64,000 nt of DNA from Bact-19 sp038319215 (GTDB lineage Bacteria; Bacteroidota; Bacteroidia; Bacteroidales; ML635J-15), in the NCBI GenBank assembly GCA_038319215.1, contig JBBQCZ010000002.1:1-64000 (forward strand), given 5' to 3'. Below, piece after piece: positions 8,284 through 15,896 of this stretch; the first letter of the stretch is position 1, and the number at the start of each line of letters is the position of its first letter. The translations under genes were made by a program, and so were the position numbers. The notes under the pieces were generated by a model. The model was not told the DNA's origin, did not search any database, and was given only the letters and a program-made list of their open reading frames with translations.

Positions 8284-9291
8284 ATGGATTTAGTCTCTAG
8301 AATTAAAGAAAATGCAAAGAAACAAGGCATGCGTATAGTATTGCCAGAAGGTACTGAAATCAGAACTTTAAAAGCCGCAGATCAGATAATTGAAGAAGGT
8401 TTGGCTAAGATTATTCTTATCGGAAACCCAGATCAGATTTTTGTAATGGCTAAGGAAAACAACCTAAATAATATTGGTAAATGTACTATTGTCGATCCAA
8501 TAAGTCATGATAAAAAAGACCAATACATTGATTTGCTTGTTGAAATTCGTAAATCGAAAGGCTTAAGTAGAGAAGATGCATCTAAACTTGCTGAAGATCC
8601 TTTGTATCTTGCAGTTTTAATGATTAAGGCTGGCGATGCTGATGGCGAAGTTGCTGGCGCAGATAATGCAACTGGCGATGTTCTTCGTCCGGCTTTTCAA
8701 ATTGTTAAGACTTTACCTGGAATAAGTGTTGTTTCTGGTGCTTTTATTATGATATTGAAGGATAAAGAATTTGGTGAAGATGGTATGATGGTGTTTGCTG
8801 ATTGTGCTGTACATCCAAATCCTACGGCTCGCGAACTTGCTGAGATAGCTGTGGCTACTGGTCATACAACTAGAGCTATTGCTGGTTTTGAACCAAAAAT
8901 TGCAATGCTAAGTTTCTCAACTAAAGGAAGTGCTAAGCACGAAATGGTTGATAAAGTTGTTGAAGCAACAAAAATTGCTCAAGAAATGGCTCCTGATATG
9001 ATGATAGAAGGTGAATTACAAAGCGATGCTGCAATTATTCCTGAAATTGGACAGAAAAAAGCTCCAGGAAGTAAAATTGCAGGAGTAGCAAATGTTCTCG
9101 TTTTTCCAACTCTAGAAACTGGTAATATTGCTTATAAACTTGTGCAGAGAATGGCTCATGCTGAAGCAATCGGACCAGTTCTTCAAGGAATGGCAGCTCC
9201 AATAAATGACCTTTCAAGAGGTTGTTCAGTAAGTGATATTGTAAACTTGGTTGCTATTACAGCTAATCAGGCAGCAGGAATGAAAAAATAA
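8284..9291 (+). CDS. pta: Phosphate acetyltransferase
   Basis: 335 residues: the compact single-domain Pta, without the N-terminal regulatory domains of the enterobacterial enzyme. It interconverts acetyl-CoA plus phosphate with acetyl phosphate plus CoA. Family segments include RIVLPEGTEIRTLKAA (17-32), DGEVAGADNATGDVLRPAFQ (119-138), MVFADCAVHPNPTARELAEIA and the C-terminal NVLVFPTLETGNIAYKLVQR ... GPVLQGMAAPINDLSRGCSV, which lines the CoA/phosphate site. It lies 31 bases before ackA, the classic pair. Together they convert acetyl-CoA to acetate with formation of one ATP. Confidence 0.97.
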   Translation: MDLVSRIKENAKKQGMRIVLPEGTEIRTLKAADQIIEEGLAKIILIGNPDQIFVMAKENNLNNIGKCTIVDPISHDKKDQYIDLLVEIRKSKGLSREDASKLAEDPLYLAVLMIKAGDADGEVAGADNATGDVLRPAFQIVKTLPGISVVSGAFIMILKDKEFGEDGMMVFADCAVHPNPTARELAEIAVATGHTTRAIAGFEPKIAMLSFSTKGSAKHEMVDKVVEATKIAQEMAPDMMIEGELQSDAAIIPEIGQKKAPGSKIAGVANVLVFPTLETGNIAYKLVQRMAHAEAIGPVLQGMAAPINDLSRGCSVSDIVNLVAITANQAAGMKK

Positions 9292-9322
9292 CTAGTTTGT
9301 TAAATATAAAATATAAAATTAC

Positions 9323-10528
9323 ATGAATGTATTAGTATTGAATTGCGGCAGCTCATCAATTAAGTATCAACTTTTGGATATGAGCGAAAATCCTGAAGTT
9401 AAAGCCAAAGGTATTGTTGAAAGAATAGGATTGAAAATCGGCGTTCTTTGTCACAAAAATATTCGTGGCGATAAATTTGAAACAGAACAACCTGTTCCAA
9501 ATCATACCGTTGGTATTAAACTAGTTCTTGAGGCTTTGCTGGACGTAAATCATGGTGTAATCTCATCTCTTGATGAAATTAAAGCTGTTGGGCATCGTGT
9601 TGCTCATGGTGGTGAGTATTTTACAGAAAGTGTTCGAATCGATGCTGATGTGATTGCAAAAATTGAATCTATTTGCGATTTAGCCCCATTGCATAATCCT
9701 GCTCATCTACTCGGCATGAGAGCTATTTTGGATGTGTTGCCTAATGTTCCACAGACTGCTGTTTTTGATACTTCATTCCATCAGTCTATGCCTGCTAGTT
9801 CATACATGTACCCGCTTCCTTATAGAATGTACGAACAATATAAAATTCGTCGTTACGGTTTTCACGGAACAAGTCATAAGTTTGTTGCAGAAAAAGCTTG
9901 TGATATCTTAGGCTGGAACATCGAAGAAAAGAAAATTATTACCTGCCATCTTGGTAATGGAGCATCAATTACTGCTATCAAGTATGGTAAATCAGTTGAT
10001 ACTTCAATGGGATTTACTCCAGTAGAAGGTCTTATGATGGGTACTAGAACTGGTGATTTAGATTTAGGTGCATTGCTATTTATCATGGAAAAAGAAAATC
10101 TAAGTATTTCTCAGGCAAACTCCTTTATTAACAAAGAATGTGGTTCTAATGGCTTTTCTGAAATTTCTTCTGATATGAGAGATTTAGAGACCGAATCTGA
10201 TAATGGTAATGAACGCGCAATATTAACTTTAGATATGTATGCTCACCGTGTGAAAAAATATATTGGCTCTTATGCTGCAGTTATGAATGGAGTTGATCTG
10301 ATTATTATGACTGGTGGAATTGGTGAGAATTCTTGCAATACTCGTAAACTGGTATTTAAAGATATGGATTATTTAGGTGTTAAATTTAATTTTGATTTAA
10401 ATACTGGGTTGAGAGGTAAAGATGAAGTTCTAAGCTTGCCTGATTCAAAAGTGAAAATTATGACCATTACAACTGACGAAGAATTAGTTATTGCAATGGA
10501 TACTGTAAAAATTGTTTTCGGACAATAA
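9323..10528 (+). CDS. ackA: Acetate kinase
   Basis: 401 residues, full length for the ASKHA-fold acetate kinase, which makes ATP from acetyl phosphate and ADP. The adenosine/phosphate motifs are all present: N-terminal VLVLNCGSSSIKYQLL (residues 3-18), the acetate-pocket GHRVAHGG and FDTSFHQSMP (catalytic Asp in FDTSFH), RRYGFHGTSHKFV, ITCHLGNGAS, DTSMGFTPVEGLMMGTRTGD, and C-terminal MTGGIGENS. The gene follows pta with a 31-base spacer and ends in a strong terminator, so pta-ackA is a bicistronic unit. It represents the main acetate-forming, ATP-yielding step of a fermentative metabolism. Confidence 0.98.
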   Translation: MNVLVLNCGSSSIKYQLLDMSENPEVKAKGIVERIGLKIGVLCHKNIRGDKFETEQPVPNHTVGIKLVLEALLDVNHGVISSLDEIKAVGHRVAHGGEYFTESVRIDADVIAKIESICDLAPLHNPAHLLGMRAILDVLPNVPQTAVFDTSFHQSMPASSYMYPLPYRMYEQYKIRRYGFHGTSHKFVAEKACDILGWNIEEKKIITCHLGNGASITAIKYGKSVDTSMGFTPVEGLMMGTRTGDLDLGALLFIMEKENLSISQANSFINKECGSNGFSEISSDMRDLETESDNGNERAILTLDMYAHRVKKYIGSYAAVMNGVDLIIMTGGIGENSCNTRKLVFKDMDYLGVKFNFDLNTGLRGKDEVLSLPDSKVKIMTITTDEELVIAMDTVKIVFGQ

Positions 10529-10545
10529 AAGTCTAAAAAATCTTT

Positions 10546-10580
10546 AAAAAAAAAGCATCGGTTATTCTGATGCTTTTTTT
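10546..10580 (+). terminator. Rho-independent terminator after ackA
   Basis: An A-rich 12-bp stem (AAAAAAAGCATC, 10548-10559 / GATGCTTTTTTT, 10569-10580) with a 9-base loop ends in a T run, 17 bases after the ackA stop. The A and T tracts may let it act in both directions. Confidence 0.88.
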
Positions 10581-10886
10581 GTTTATTCTTAACCTAAAAA
10601 TGGCTTGTTGTCCTGACTTTGTAACATAAACTCAACCAGTCAGGAAAAAACACAAAAAGATATAACTGTTTAGATTTGTAAGTTTAATATCCTAAATTAT
10701 TTATGTTGATTCGTTGAATTGGCATTTGTTTGATAGACCCGGAAACGGTCTTTTTTATTTTATGAAATTTTCAAACTTGAATTTTGTAAATTTCTATGGT
10801 ATAAAACACATTAAAAATTTGAAAACTGCGAAAAAATCATTTTGTATTTTGTATTATTATTGTATTTTTAGCCTGACTTAATTTAT
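10581..10886. other. Non-coding gap between ackA and ptb
   Basis: About 300 AT-rich bases with no ORF, RNA gene or repeat that I can support. A TTTTGTATTTTG stretch at about 10840-10852, followed by TATTTTTAG near 10864, is promoter-like but does not give an exact TAnnTTTG box. This region presumably carries the ptb-buk promoter. Confidence 0.5.
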
Positions 10887-11804
10887 ATGGAAAAAAACAT
10901 GAAAATATCAAAAATGGATGACATCATCCAAGCTGTAAAATCCAAACCTAAAAAACGTTTGGCGGTAGCTTTTGCAAATGATGCTCACACAATTGAAGCG
11001 GTTAGTAATGCAATAGATCTAGGAATCGTTGATGGAATCCTTGTTGGTGATCTAAAGATAATTACCGAAGTTTGCGCACACGAAAAAATCGATGTTAAAA
11101 AATTTAAAATCGTTCAGGAAGCAGATGAGACCAAAGCAGCAAATCTTGCAGTTAAATTAATTAATGACGGTGAAGCTGACTTTTTAATGAAAGGATTGGT
11201 TAGTACTGATAAATATATGCGTGCTATCCTTAATAAAGAAACTGGCTTATTACCACCAAAGGCAGTTTTGAGTCACGTTGTTGTTATGGGATTAAGTACT
11301 TACCCAAAACTTTTAGTTGTTTCTGATGTCGCTGTTATCCCTGCACCTGACCTTTCTCAAAAAATCGCAATTACAAATTATGTTATTTCAGTATCCAAAG
11401 CATTGGGAATTGATATGCCTAAAGTCGCTTTAATTGCTGCAACTGAACAAATGTCTCCATCAATGCCTGCATGTGTCGATGCTGCAATAATCGCTAAAAT
11501 GGCTGATCGTGGTCAGATAAAAGGTGCTCTTATTGATGGCCCTCTCGCATTAGATGTCGCAATTGATAAAGAATGTGTGGAAATAAAAAAGCTGAAAAGC
11601 GTAGTAAATGGCGAAGCTGATTGTTTAGTATTTCCTAGTATTGAATCGGCAAATGTATTTTATAAAACTACATCAAAATTGTGTAATGCTCAGTTAGGTG
11701 CAATGCTTGTTGGTGCAAAATGCCCAGCAGTATTATCCTCTCGTGGAGATTCTGCAATGACAAAAACATATTCAATTGCTCTAGCAGCATTAACAGCAAA
11801 ATAA
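10887..11804 (+). CDS. ptb: Phosphate butyryltransferase (phosphate acyltransferase)
   Basis: 305 residues in the PTA/PTB superfamily, with the shorter, butyryltransferase-type layout: an N-terminal KKRLAVAFANDAHTIEAV, ADFLMKGLVSTDKYMRAILN (about 98-117), LSHVVVMGLSTYPKLLVVSDVAVIPAPDL and the C-terminal CLVFPSIESANVFYK ... GAKCPAVLSSRGDS motif. It converts butyryl-CoA (or isobutyryl-, isovaleryl-, 2-methylbutyryl-CoA) to the acyl phosphate. It lies 20 bases before buk, its usual partner. An alternative start at 10899 (MKISKMDD) would give a product four residues shorter, and the sequence does not decide between them. Whether the pathway makes butyrate or branched-chain acids from amino acids cannot be settled here. 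Confidence 0.94.
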   Translation: MEKNMKISKMDDIIQAVKSKPKKRLAVAFANDAHTIEAVSNAIDLGIVDGILVGDLKIITEVCAHEKIDVKKFKIVQEADETKAANLAVKLINDGEADFLMKGLVSTDKYMRAILNKETGLLPPKAVLSHVVVMGLSTYPKLLVVSDVAVIPAPDLSQKIAITNYVISVSKALGIDMPKVALIAATEQMSPSMPACVDAAIIAKMADRGQIKGALIDGPLALDVAIDKECVEIKKLKSVVNGEADCLVFPSIESANVFYKTTSKLCNAQLGAMLVGAKCPAVLSSRGDSAMTKTYSIALAALTAK

Positions 11805-11824
11805 ATTAAAAATAAGTAATATAC

Positions 11825-12913
11825 ATGAGCACAATTCTTAAGAAACATAAAATTCTCGTTATTAATCCGGGATCAACATCAACAAAAATAGCAGTATTCG
11901 AGCAAGAAGAGGCCGTTTTTCTGAAAAACATAAAACATACTGCTGAAGAATTAAAACCTTTTAAATCAATTACAGAACAGTATGCTTTTAGAAAAGCAAA
12001 AATTCTTGAAGAACTTAAACTTGCCGATCAGGATATTCTCACTATTGATTGTGTTATGGGACGTGGCGGTTTAACTAAGCCTATTCAGTCTGGAGTTTAT
12101 GAAGTTAATGACATTATGAAAAATGATATGGCAAATTCCTTAATTGGGGAACATGCTAGTAATCTTGGTGGTTTTATTGCTGACGATATCGCAAAAGAAA
12201 TACATGGCGTAAAAGCATATATTGCTGACCCAGTTGTCGTTGATGAAATGGAAGCTATTGCTAGAATAAGTGGACATCCATTGTTTGAGAGGATCTCAAT
12301 TTTTCACGCTCTTAACCAAAAAGCTATTGCTAGACGATATGCTCGTGAATACGATAAAAAATACGAAGACATAAATTTAATTATTGTTCATCTTGGTGGT
12401 GGAATATCTGTTGGTGCTCACTGTAAAGGAAAAGTTGTTGATGTTAATAATGCACTTAATGGAGAAGGAGCATTTTCGCCTGAACGTTCCGGAACTTTGC
12501 CAAGTGGCCAAATTGCAAAAATTTGTTTTAGTGGAAATTATACATACGCAGAAGTCAAATCTATGATTACTGGTAAAGGTGGTTTTCAAGCATATCTTGG
12601 TACAAACAATGCTTTTGAAGTTGAACAAAAAGCAAAAGAAGGCGATGAATATACTCAGTTTATTTCCGATGCAATGGCATATCAAGTTGCAAAAGACATT
12701 TCGGCTCTCGCTGCTGTTCTTAAAGGTGATGTTCATAAAATTATTCTTACTGGTGGTATCGCCTATAATAAACAGTTCTGTACTTTTATTGAGGAAATGG
12801 TAAGTTGGATTGCTTCTGTTATTGTGTATCCTGGTGAAGATGAAATGTCTGCACTCGCTTTAAATGGTCTAATGGTCTTAAATGGAGAACTCGAACCGAA
12901 AATTTATGAGTAA
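11825..12913 (+). CDS. buk: Butyrate kinase
   Basis: 362 residues of the ASKHA acyl-kinase fold. Residues 8-18 (HKILVINPGSTSTKIAVF) form the phosphate-binding motif, with GRGGLTKPIQSGVYEVN (about 79-95), NLIIVHLGGGISVGAHCKG, a NNALNGEGAFSPERSGTLP signature typical of butyrate kinases, and C-terminal ILTGGIAYN. It transfers phosphate from butyryl phosphate (or a branched acyl phosphate) to ADP. Translation probably follows ptb directly (20-base spacer). With pta-ackA immediately upstream, the cell has two parallel substrate-level phosphorylation routes encoded side by side. The closest alternative name is branched-chain carboxylate kinase. Confidence 0.95.
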   Translation: MSTILKKHKILVINPGSTSTKIAVFEQEEAVFLKNIKHTAEELKPFKSITEQYAFRKAKILEELKLADQDILTIDCVMGRGGLTKPIQSGVYEVNDIMKNDMANSLIGEHASNLGGFIADDIAKEIHGVKAYIADPVVVDEMEAIARISGHPLFERISIFHALNQKAIARRYAREYDKKYEDINLIIVHLGGGISVGAHCKGKVVDVNNALNGEGAFSPERSGTLPSGQIAKICFSGNYTYAEVKSMITGKGGFQAYLGTNNAFEVEQKAKEGDEYTQFISDAMAYQVAKDISALAAVLKGDVHKIILTGGIAYNKQFCTFIEEMVSWIASVIVYPGEDEMSALALNGLMVLNGELEPKIYE

Positions 12914-12945
12914 TTTTTTTATTTTAAGATAATATTATAAACTGT

Positions 12946-12963
12946 GATACAACTAATTGTATC
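12946..12963. other. Perfect hairpin between buk and ridA
   Basis: GATACAA / TTGTATC with a CTAA loop gives a perfect 7-bp stem. No T tract follows, so it is not a standard terminator; it could be a 3'-end stabiliser or an operator-like inverted repeat ahead of ridA. Confidence 0.45.
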
Positions 12964-12998
12964 GATGCAATTATATTTAGAAACATAAATTTATAAAT

Positions 12999-13373
12999 AT
13001 GAAAAAAGTGATTAATACCGACTTGGCACCTAAAGCAATTGGACCATATAGTCAGGCTATCGAAGTAAACGGAATGATTTTTATTTCTGGTCAGATTCCA
13101 GTTAATCCTCAAACAGGCGCTGTTGTTGACGGAATTATTGCACAAACCGAACAGGTAATGCAGAATATTAAAGCTATTCTAACTGAAGCAGGTCTTGGAT
13201 TTGAAAATGTTGTTAAATCTACTTGTTTGCTTAGCGATATGGCAAACTTCAAAGCTATGAATGAAGTATATGGAAAATATTATAGTGTAGATCCTCCTGC
13301 TAGAGCTGCATTTGCCGTAAAAGAACTCCCTCTAGGTGTATTGGTAGAAATTGAATCAATTGCTGTAAGGTAG
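12999..13373 (+). CDS. ridA: RidA family reactive-intermediate deaminase
   Basis: 124 residues, the full RidA length. RidA proteins hydrolyse reactive enamines and imines released by PLP enzymes such as threonine dehydratase, forming a cytosolic trimer. Diagnostic segments are APKAIGPYSQAIEVNG (10-25), FISGQIPVNPQTG, TEQVMQNIKAILTEAG and the substrate-binding Arg in PPARAAFAVKELPLGVLVEIESIA. All conserved residues seem present. It ends with TAG, showing that TAG is an ordinary stop codon in this genome. It sits 33 bases before the sugar-isomerase-like gene on the same strand, so the two may be co-transcribed. Confidence 0.95.
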   Translation: MKKVINTDLAPKAIGPYSQAIEVNGMIFISGQIPVNPQTGAVVDGIIAQTEQVMQNIKAILTEAGLGFENVVKSTCLLSDMANFKAMNEVYGKYYSVDPPARAAFAVKELPLGVLVEIESIAVR

Positions 13374-13406
13374 TTGCTATTTTTTGTTTAAATTAATTTA
13401 AATATT

Positions 13407-14558
13407 TTGAAAATATACATAGCTGCTTTTAACGACATTGGCGATGACCAAATTGCTAAAGCTGTAAATAACTTCACATCGAAATTTAAAAGTTCGAAGT
13501 TTGCTGACTTTGTGTATGATGAACCTGAGGTTATTTGGTTTTTAACAGGGGGTTCCGAGCATAATGCTTTAAAAAGAATAGAATCGAAAAATAGATATTG
13601 CTTAATGGCCTCTGCAAATGATAATTCATGGGCCGCTGCAACAGAAGTTAAGGCATTGCTAAACGAAAAAGGCATTATAAGTAGGATTTTTGACTATGAT
13701 AAATTAGACTCATTAGCACCTTTATACGAATATTTAAACGTTGCAATTGTCGAAAAGACTTCAAGACTTGGATTGATTGGTGATTCGGCAGACTGGCTTG
13801 TTGCTAGTACTCCAGATGCCGATTTACTAAAAGAAATATTAAATATTGAAATTTTACAGTTTACACATCAGGAATTAAATAGTATTGATGTAAAAAGCAA
13901 AACAACTGAATTCGACAATATCTTTAAATCAGATAATTTTGATTCAAAATCTGAAACATCTGCCTATTCATCAAGATTAAAAGACTTTGCTGACTTTCAT
14001 AAGCTAGATGCAATTGCTTTAGATTGTTTTTCAATTATTAAAGCGAGTTCGTTTACGGCATGTTTGTCGCTTTCAGCTTTCAATGAGATTAATTTTCCTG
14101 CAATTTGTGAGGGCGATTTGTGCTCCGCAGCAGGAATGATTGTGTTTCACAGATTAGAGGGACGGGTTCCATGGATGGCAAATTTAAATCATGTTGGTCG
14201 CCAATATGCAGAATTCTCACATTGTACTGCACCTGTTTCTCTTATGGATAGTTACTCAATCGATACGCATTACGAAACTGGAAAGGGTGCGGCCGTTAAA
14301 GGTAAAATAAAACAGCAGCTAGTTACTGTTTTTCGCCTCGATAGAAATTTGGAGCATTGTTTTTTAGCCTTAGGTGAGGTAGTTGATGCCGAATTTAATG
14401 AAAATGCTTGTCGGACTCAAGCCCGAATTAAAATGTCTTCAAAATCTCTTTTCTTGCTACGAGAATTCCCTCTGGGAAATCACCATTTGATTGTACCTGG
14501 TGATCATACCGATAAAGTAGCGGAGTATTTTACAAATAAAGGTTTTAGAATAATATAA
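13407..14558 (+). CDS. L-fucose/L-arabinose isomerase-like protein
   Basis: 383 residues, beginning with a TTG codon (no ATG lies near the conserved start, KIYIAAFNDIGDDQIAK). The protein resembles the COG2407 group of fucose/arabinose-isomerase-fold proteins: an N-terminal Rossmann-like part with LGLIGDSADWLVAS (about 121-134), and a C-terminal half with ALDCFSII, FPAICEGDLCSAAGMIVF (about 231-248) and a late GNHHLIVPGDHTDK segment. In true isomerases, Glu and Asp residues of such segments bind Mn; here Glu in CEGDL and His in GNHHL are candidates. It follows ridA by 33 bases and ends in a bidirectional terminator. Whether it is an active isomerase and on which sugar is not determined. Confidence 0.75.
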   Translation: MKIYIAAFNDIGDDQIAKAVNNFTSKFKSSKFADFVYDEPEVIWFLTGGSEHNALKRIESKNRYCLMASANDNSWAAATEVKALLNEKGIISRIFDYDKLDSLAPLYEYLNVAIVEKTSRLGLIGDSADWLVASTPDADLLKEILNIEILQFTHQELNSIDVKSKTTEFDNIFKSDNFDSKSETSAYSSRLKDFADFHKLDAIALDCFSIIKASSFTACLSLSAFNEINFPAICEGDLCSAAGMIVFHRLEGRVPWMANLNHVGRQYAEFSHCTAPVSLMDSYSIDTHYETGKGAAVKGKIKQQLVTVFRLDRNLEHCFLALGEVVDAEFNENACRTQARIKMSSKSLFLLREFPLGNHHLIVPGDHTDKVAEYFTNKGFRII

Positions 14559-14592
14559 AAAAAAAGCTGTCATAATTGGCAGCTTTTTTTTT
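14557..14592. terminator. Bidirectional terminator between convergent genes
   Basis: A(n)GCTG / CAGCT(n) forms a stem with A- and T-tracts on its two sides and a 10-base loop. It separates the plus-strand isomerase-like gene from the minus-strand rpsF-rpsR-rplI operon and can serve both. Confidence 0.88.
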
Positions 14593-14608
14593 AATGTTAT
14601 TTAGAGTT

Positions 14609-15058
14609 CTATTGTTCAGAATAAACCTCGAAAGCAATATTCACTTTAATACTTTTGTAAATCTTTACAGTTGCTTCGTAGTTTCCAACTTCTTTAATAG
14701 AATCACCTTTAATGCTGATGTTTTTACGATCAATTTCGTATCCCTCTTTTTCTAAAGCTTCAGCTATCATAATTGTATTTACTGAACCAAAGATTTTACC
14801 TGTAGAGCTGGTTTTTGCAGCGATTTTAAGGCTAATACCTTCAATCTTCTTAACCATTTCTTCAGCTGAAGTACGGAGCTTTGCTTCTTTATGAGCTTTT
14901 TGTTTCATGTTTTCTGCATGAATTTTTTTTGCAGCTACTGTTGCTAAAGAAGCGAATCCCTGAGGAATAAGATAATTCCTGGCGTGTCCTGGTTTTACTG
15001 AAACGATATCGTCTTTGTGTCCCAGATTTTCAACGTCTTGTTTTAATATAATTTCCAT
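14609..15058 (-). CDS. rplI: 50S ribosomal protein L9 (bL9)
   Basis: 149 residues. bL9 binds 23S rRNA and extends from the L1 side of the large subunit. The N-terminal domain carries the signature MEIILKQDVENLGHKDDIVSVKPGHARNYLIP, in which GHARNYLIP is diagnostic. It is followed by the connecting helix (about 40-75, rich in Lys/Ala/Glu) and the C-terminal domain with KTSSTGKIFGSVNTIMIAEAL. It is the last gene of the rpsF-rpsR-rplI operon, 18 bases after rpsR; an AGGAGGAAAAG-type ribosome-binding sequence (complement of 15062-15070) precedes it. Confidence 0.98.
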   Translation of the reverse strand: MEIILKQDVENLGHKDDIVSVKPGHARNYLIPQGFASLATVAAKKIHAENMKQKAHKEAKLRTSAEEMVKKIEGISLKIAAKTSSTGKIFGSVNTIMIAEALEKEGYEIDRKNISIKGDSIKEVGNYEATVKIYKSIKVNIAFEVYSEQ

Positions 15059-15076
15059 TTCTTTTCCTCCTAATTT

Positions 15077-15346
15077 TTATTTCATCATATCTGTTACGTA
15101 AGGTAATAAAGCCAAATGGCGCGATCTCTTTACCGCTTGAGCTACTTTACGATGATATTTTAATGATGTTCCTGTTATACGACGTGGTAAAATTTTTCCT
15201 TGCTCATTTAAAAATCTTTTTAAGAATGAAGCATCTTTATAGTCAACATACTTAATACGATTCTTTAGGAAACGGCAATATTTTTTCTTTTTAACTTCTA
15301 CTGCCAAAGGAGTAAGATATCTGATTTCTGAGTTATTCTGTGCCAT
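15077..15346 (-). CDS. rpsR: 30S ribosomal protein S18 (bS18)
   Basis: 89 residues, typical size. bS18 pairs with bS6 on the 30S platform. Seen are KKYCRFLKNRIKYVDYKDASFLKRFLNEQGKILPRRITGT and the basic KYHRKVAQAVKRSRHLALLPYV, the full S18 signature. Two bases separate its start from the rpsF stop, so the genes are tightly linked. As in many Bacteroidota, no single-stranded-DNA-binding gene lies between rpsF and rpsR. Confidence 0.98.
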   Translation of the reverse strand: MAQNNSEIRYLTPLAVEVKKKKYCRFLKNRIKYVDYKDASFLKRFLNEQGKILPRRITGTSLKYHRKVAQAVKRSRHLALLPYVTDMMK

Positions 15347-15348
15347 AA

Positions 15349-15702
15349 TTATGCCTCCTTAGCTTTAGATTCGTTTTTCATTCTTCTTTTCTTCTCACTG
15401 TAAGCAACTGAATGCTTATCCATTTTGAAGGTTAGGAATCGCATAATTCTTTCATCACGTCTATACTCAGTCTCGAGTTTGTTGATAAAAGGACCTTCTG
15501 ATTTAAACTCAAACAGGTGATAAAAACCTGTTGATTTCTTCTGGATTGGGTAAGCAAGTTTTTTTAAACCCCAATCTTCTTCATGAACCATCTCCGCATT
15601 GTTATCGGTGATGACTTTTCTGAATTTTTCAACCGCTTCCTTCATCTGTGCTTCAGACAAAACGGGAGTTGCAATGAAAACGGTTTCATACTGATTAATC
15701 AT
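15349..15702 (-). CDS. rpsF: 30S ribosomal protein S6 (bS6)
   Basis: 117 residues. bS6 binds 16S rRNA helices 22-23 together with bS18. The N-terminus YETVFIATPVLSEAQMKEAVEKF and the WGLKKLAYPIQKKSTGFYHLFEF segment (about 44-66) are characteristic, as is the RDERIMRFLTFKMD strand. The C-terminal tail is Lys/Glu rich (EKKRRMKNESKAKEA). It heads the rpsF-rpsR-rplI operon; a minus-strand TACTTTTG at 15754-15761 may be its -7 box. Confidence 0.98.
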   Translation of the reverse strand: MINQYETVFIATPVLSEAQMKEAVEKFRKVITDNNAEMVHEEDWGLKKLAYPIQKKSTGFYHLFEFKSEGPFINKLETEYRRDERIMRFLTFKMDKHSVAYSEKKRRMKNESKAKEA

Positions 15703-15753
15703 AACTTCTCAATAATTAAATTAATAATAAAAATCTTTAAAAAATTTGAGCTG

Positions 15754-15761
15754 CAAAAGTA
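15754..15761 (-). promoter_or_regulatory. Putative -7 box of the rpsF operon
   Basis: The minus strand reads TACTTTTG (TAnnTTTG) about 52 bases before the rpsF start, leaving room for a leader of roughly 45 bases. The -33 TTG is not clear. Confidence 0.45.
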
Positions 15762-15860
15762 CTATAATTATTTGAATTATAAAATAATATGTTATAAATG
15801 TTTAAAGTAATTTTTATACTCTCGCATAGTATTGACGTTTTTGTTTAAAAAAATGTTTTT

Positions 15861-15892
15861 TTGATGTAAATTTTTGAAAATTATTATCTTTG
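15861..15892 (+). promoter_or_regulatory. Promoter of the O-antigen-ligase-like gene, abutting its start codon
   Basis: A TTG at 15861-15863 and TATCTTTG at 15885-15892 are spaced by 21 bases, which fits the Bacteroidota consensus TTG-N17..23-TAnnTTTG. The start codon of the next gene begins only 4 bases after the -7 box, so transcription would begin at or very near the ATG. Confidence 0.6.
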
Positions 15893-15896
15893 TCAA

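Noticed and set aside
12377..12736. 119-codon open frame on the minus strand inside buk
   Set aside because: It lies fully inside the conserved butyrate kinase gene and has no plausible start signal, composition or family; it is an antisense shadow of conserved codons.
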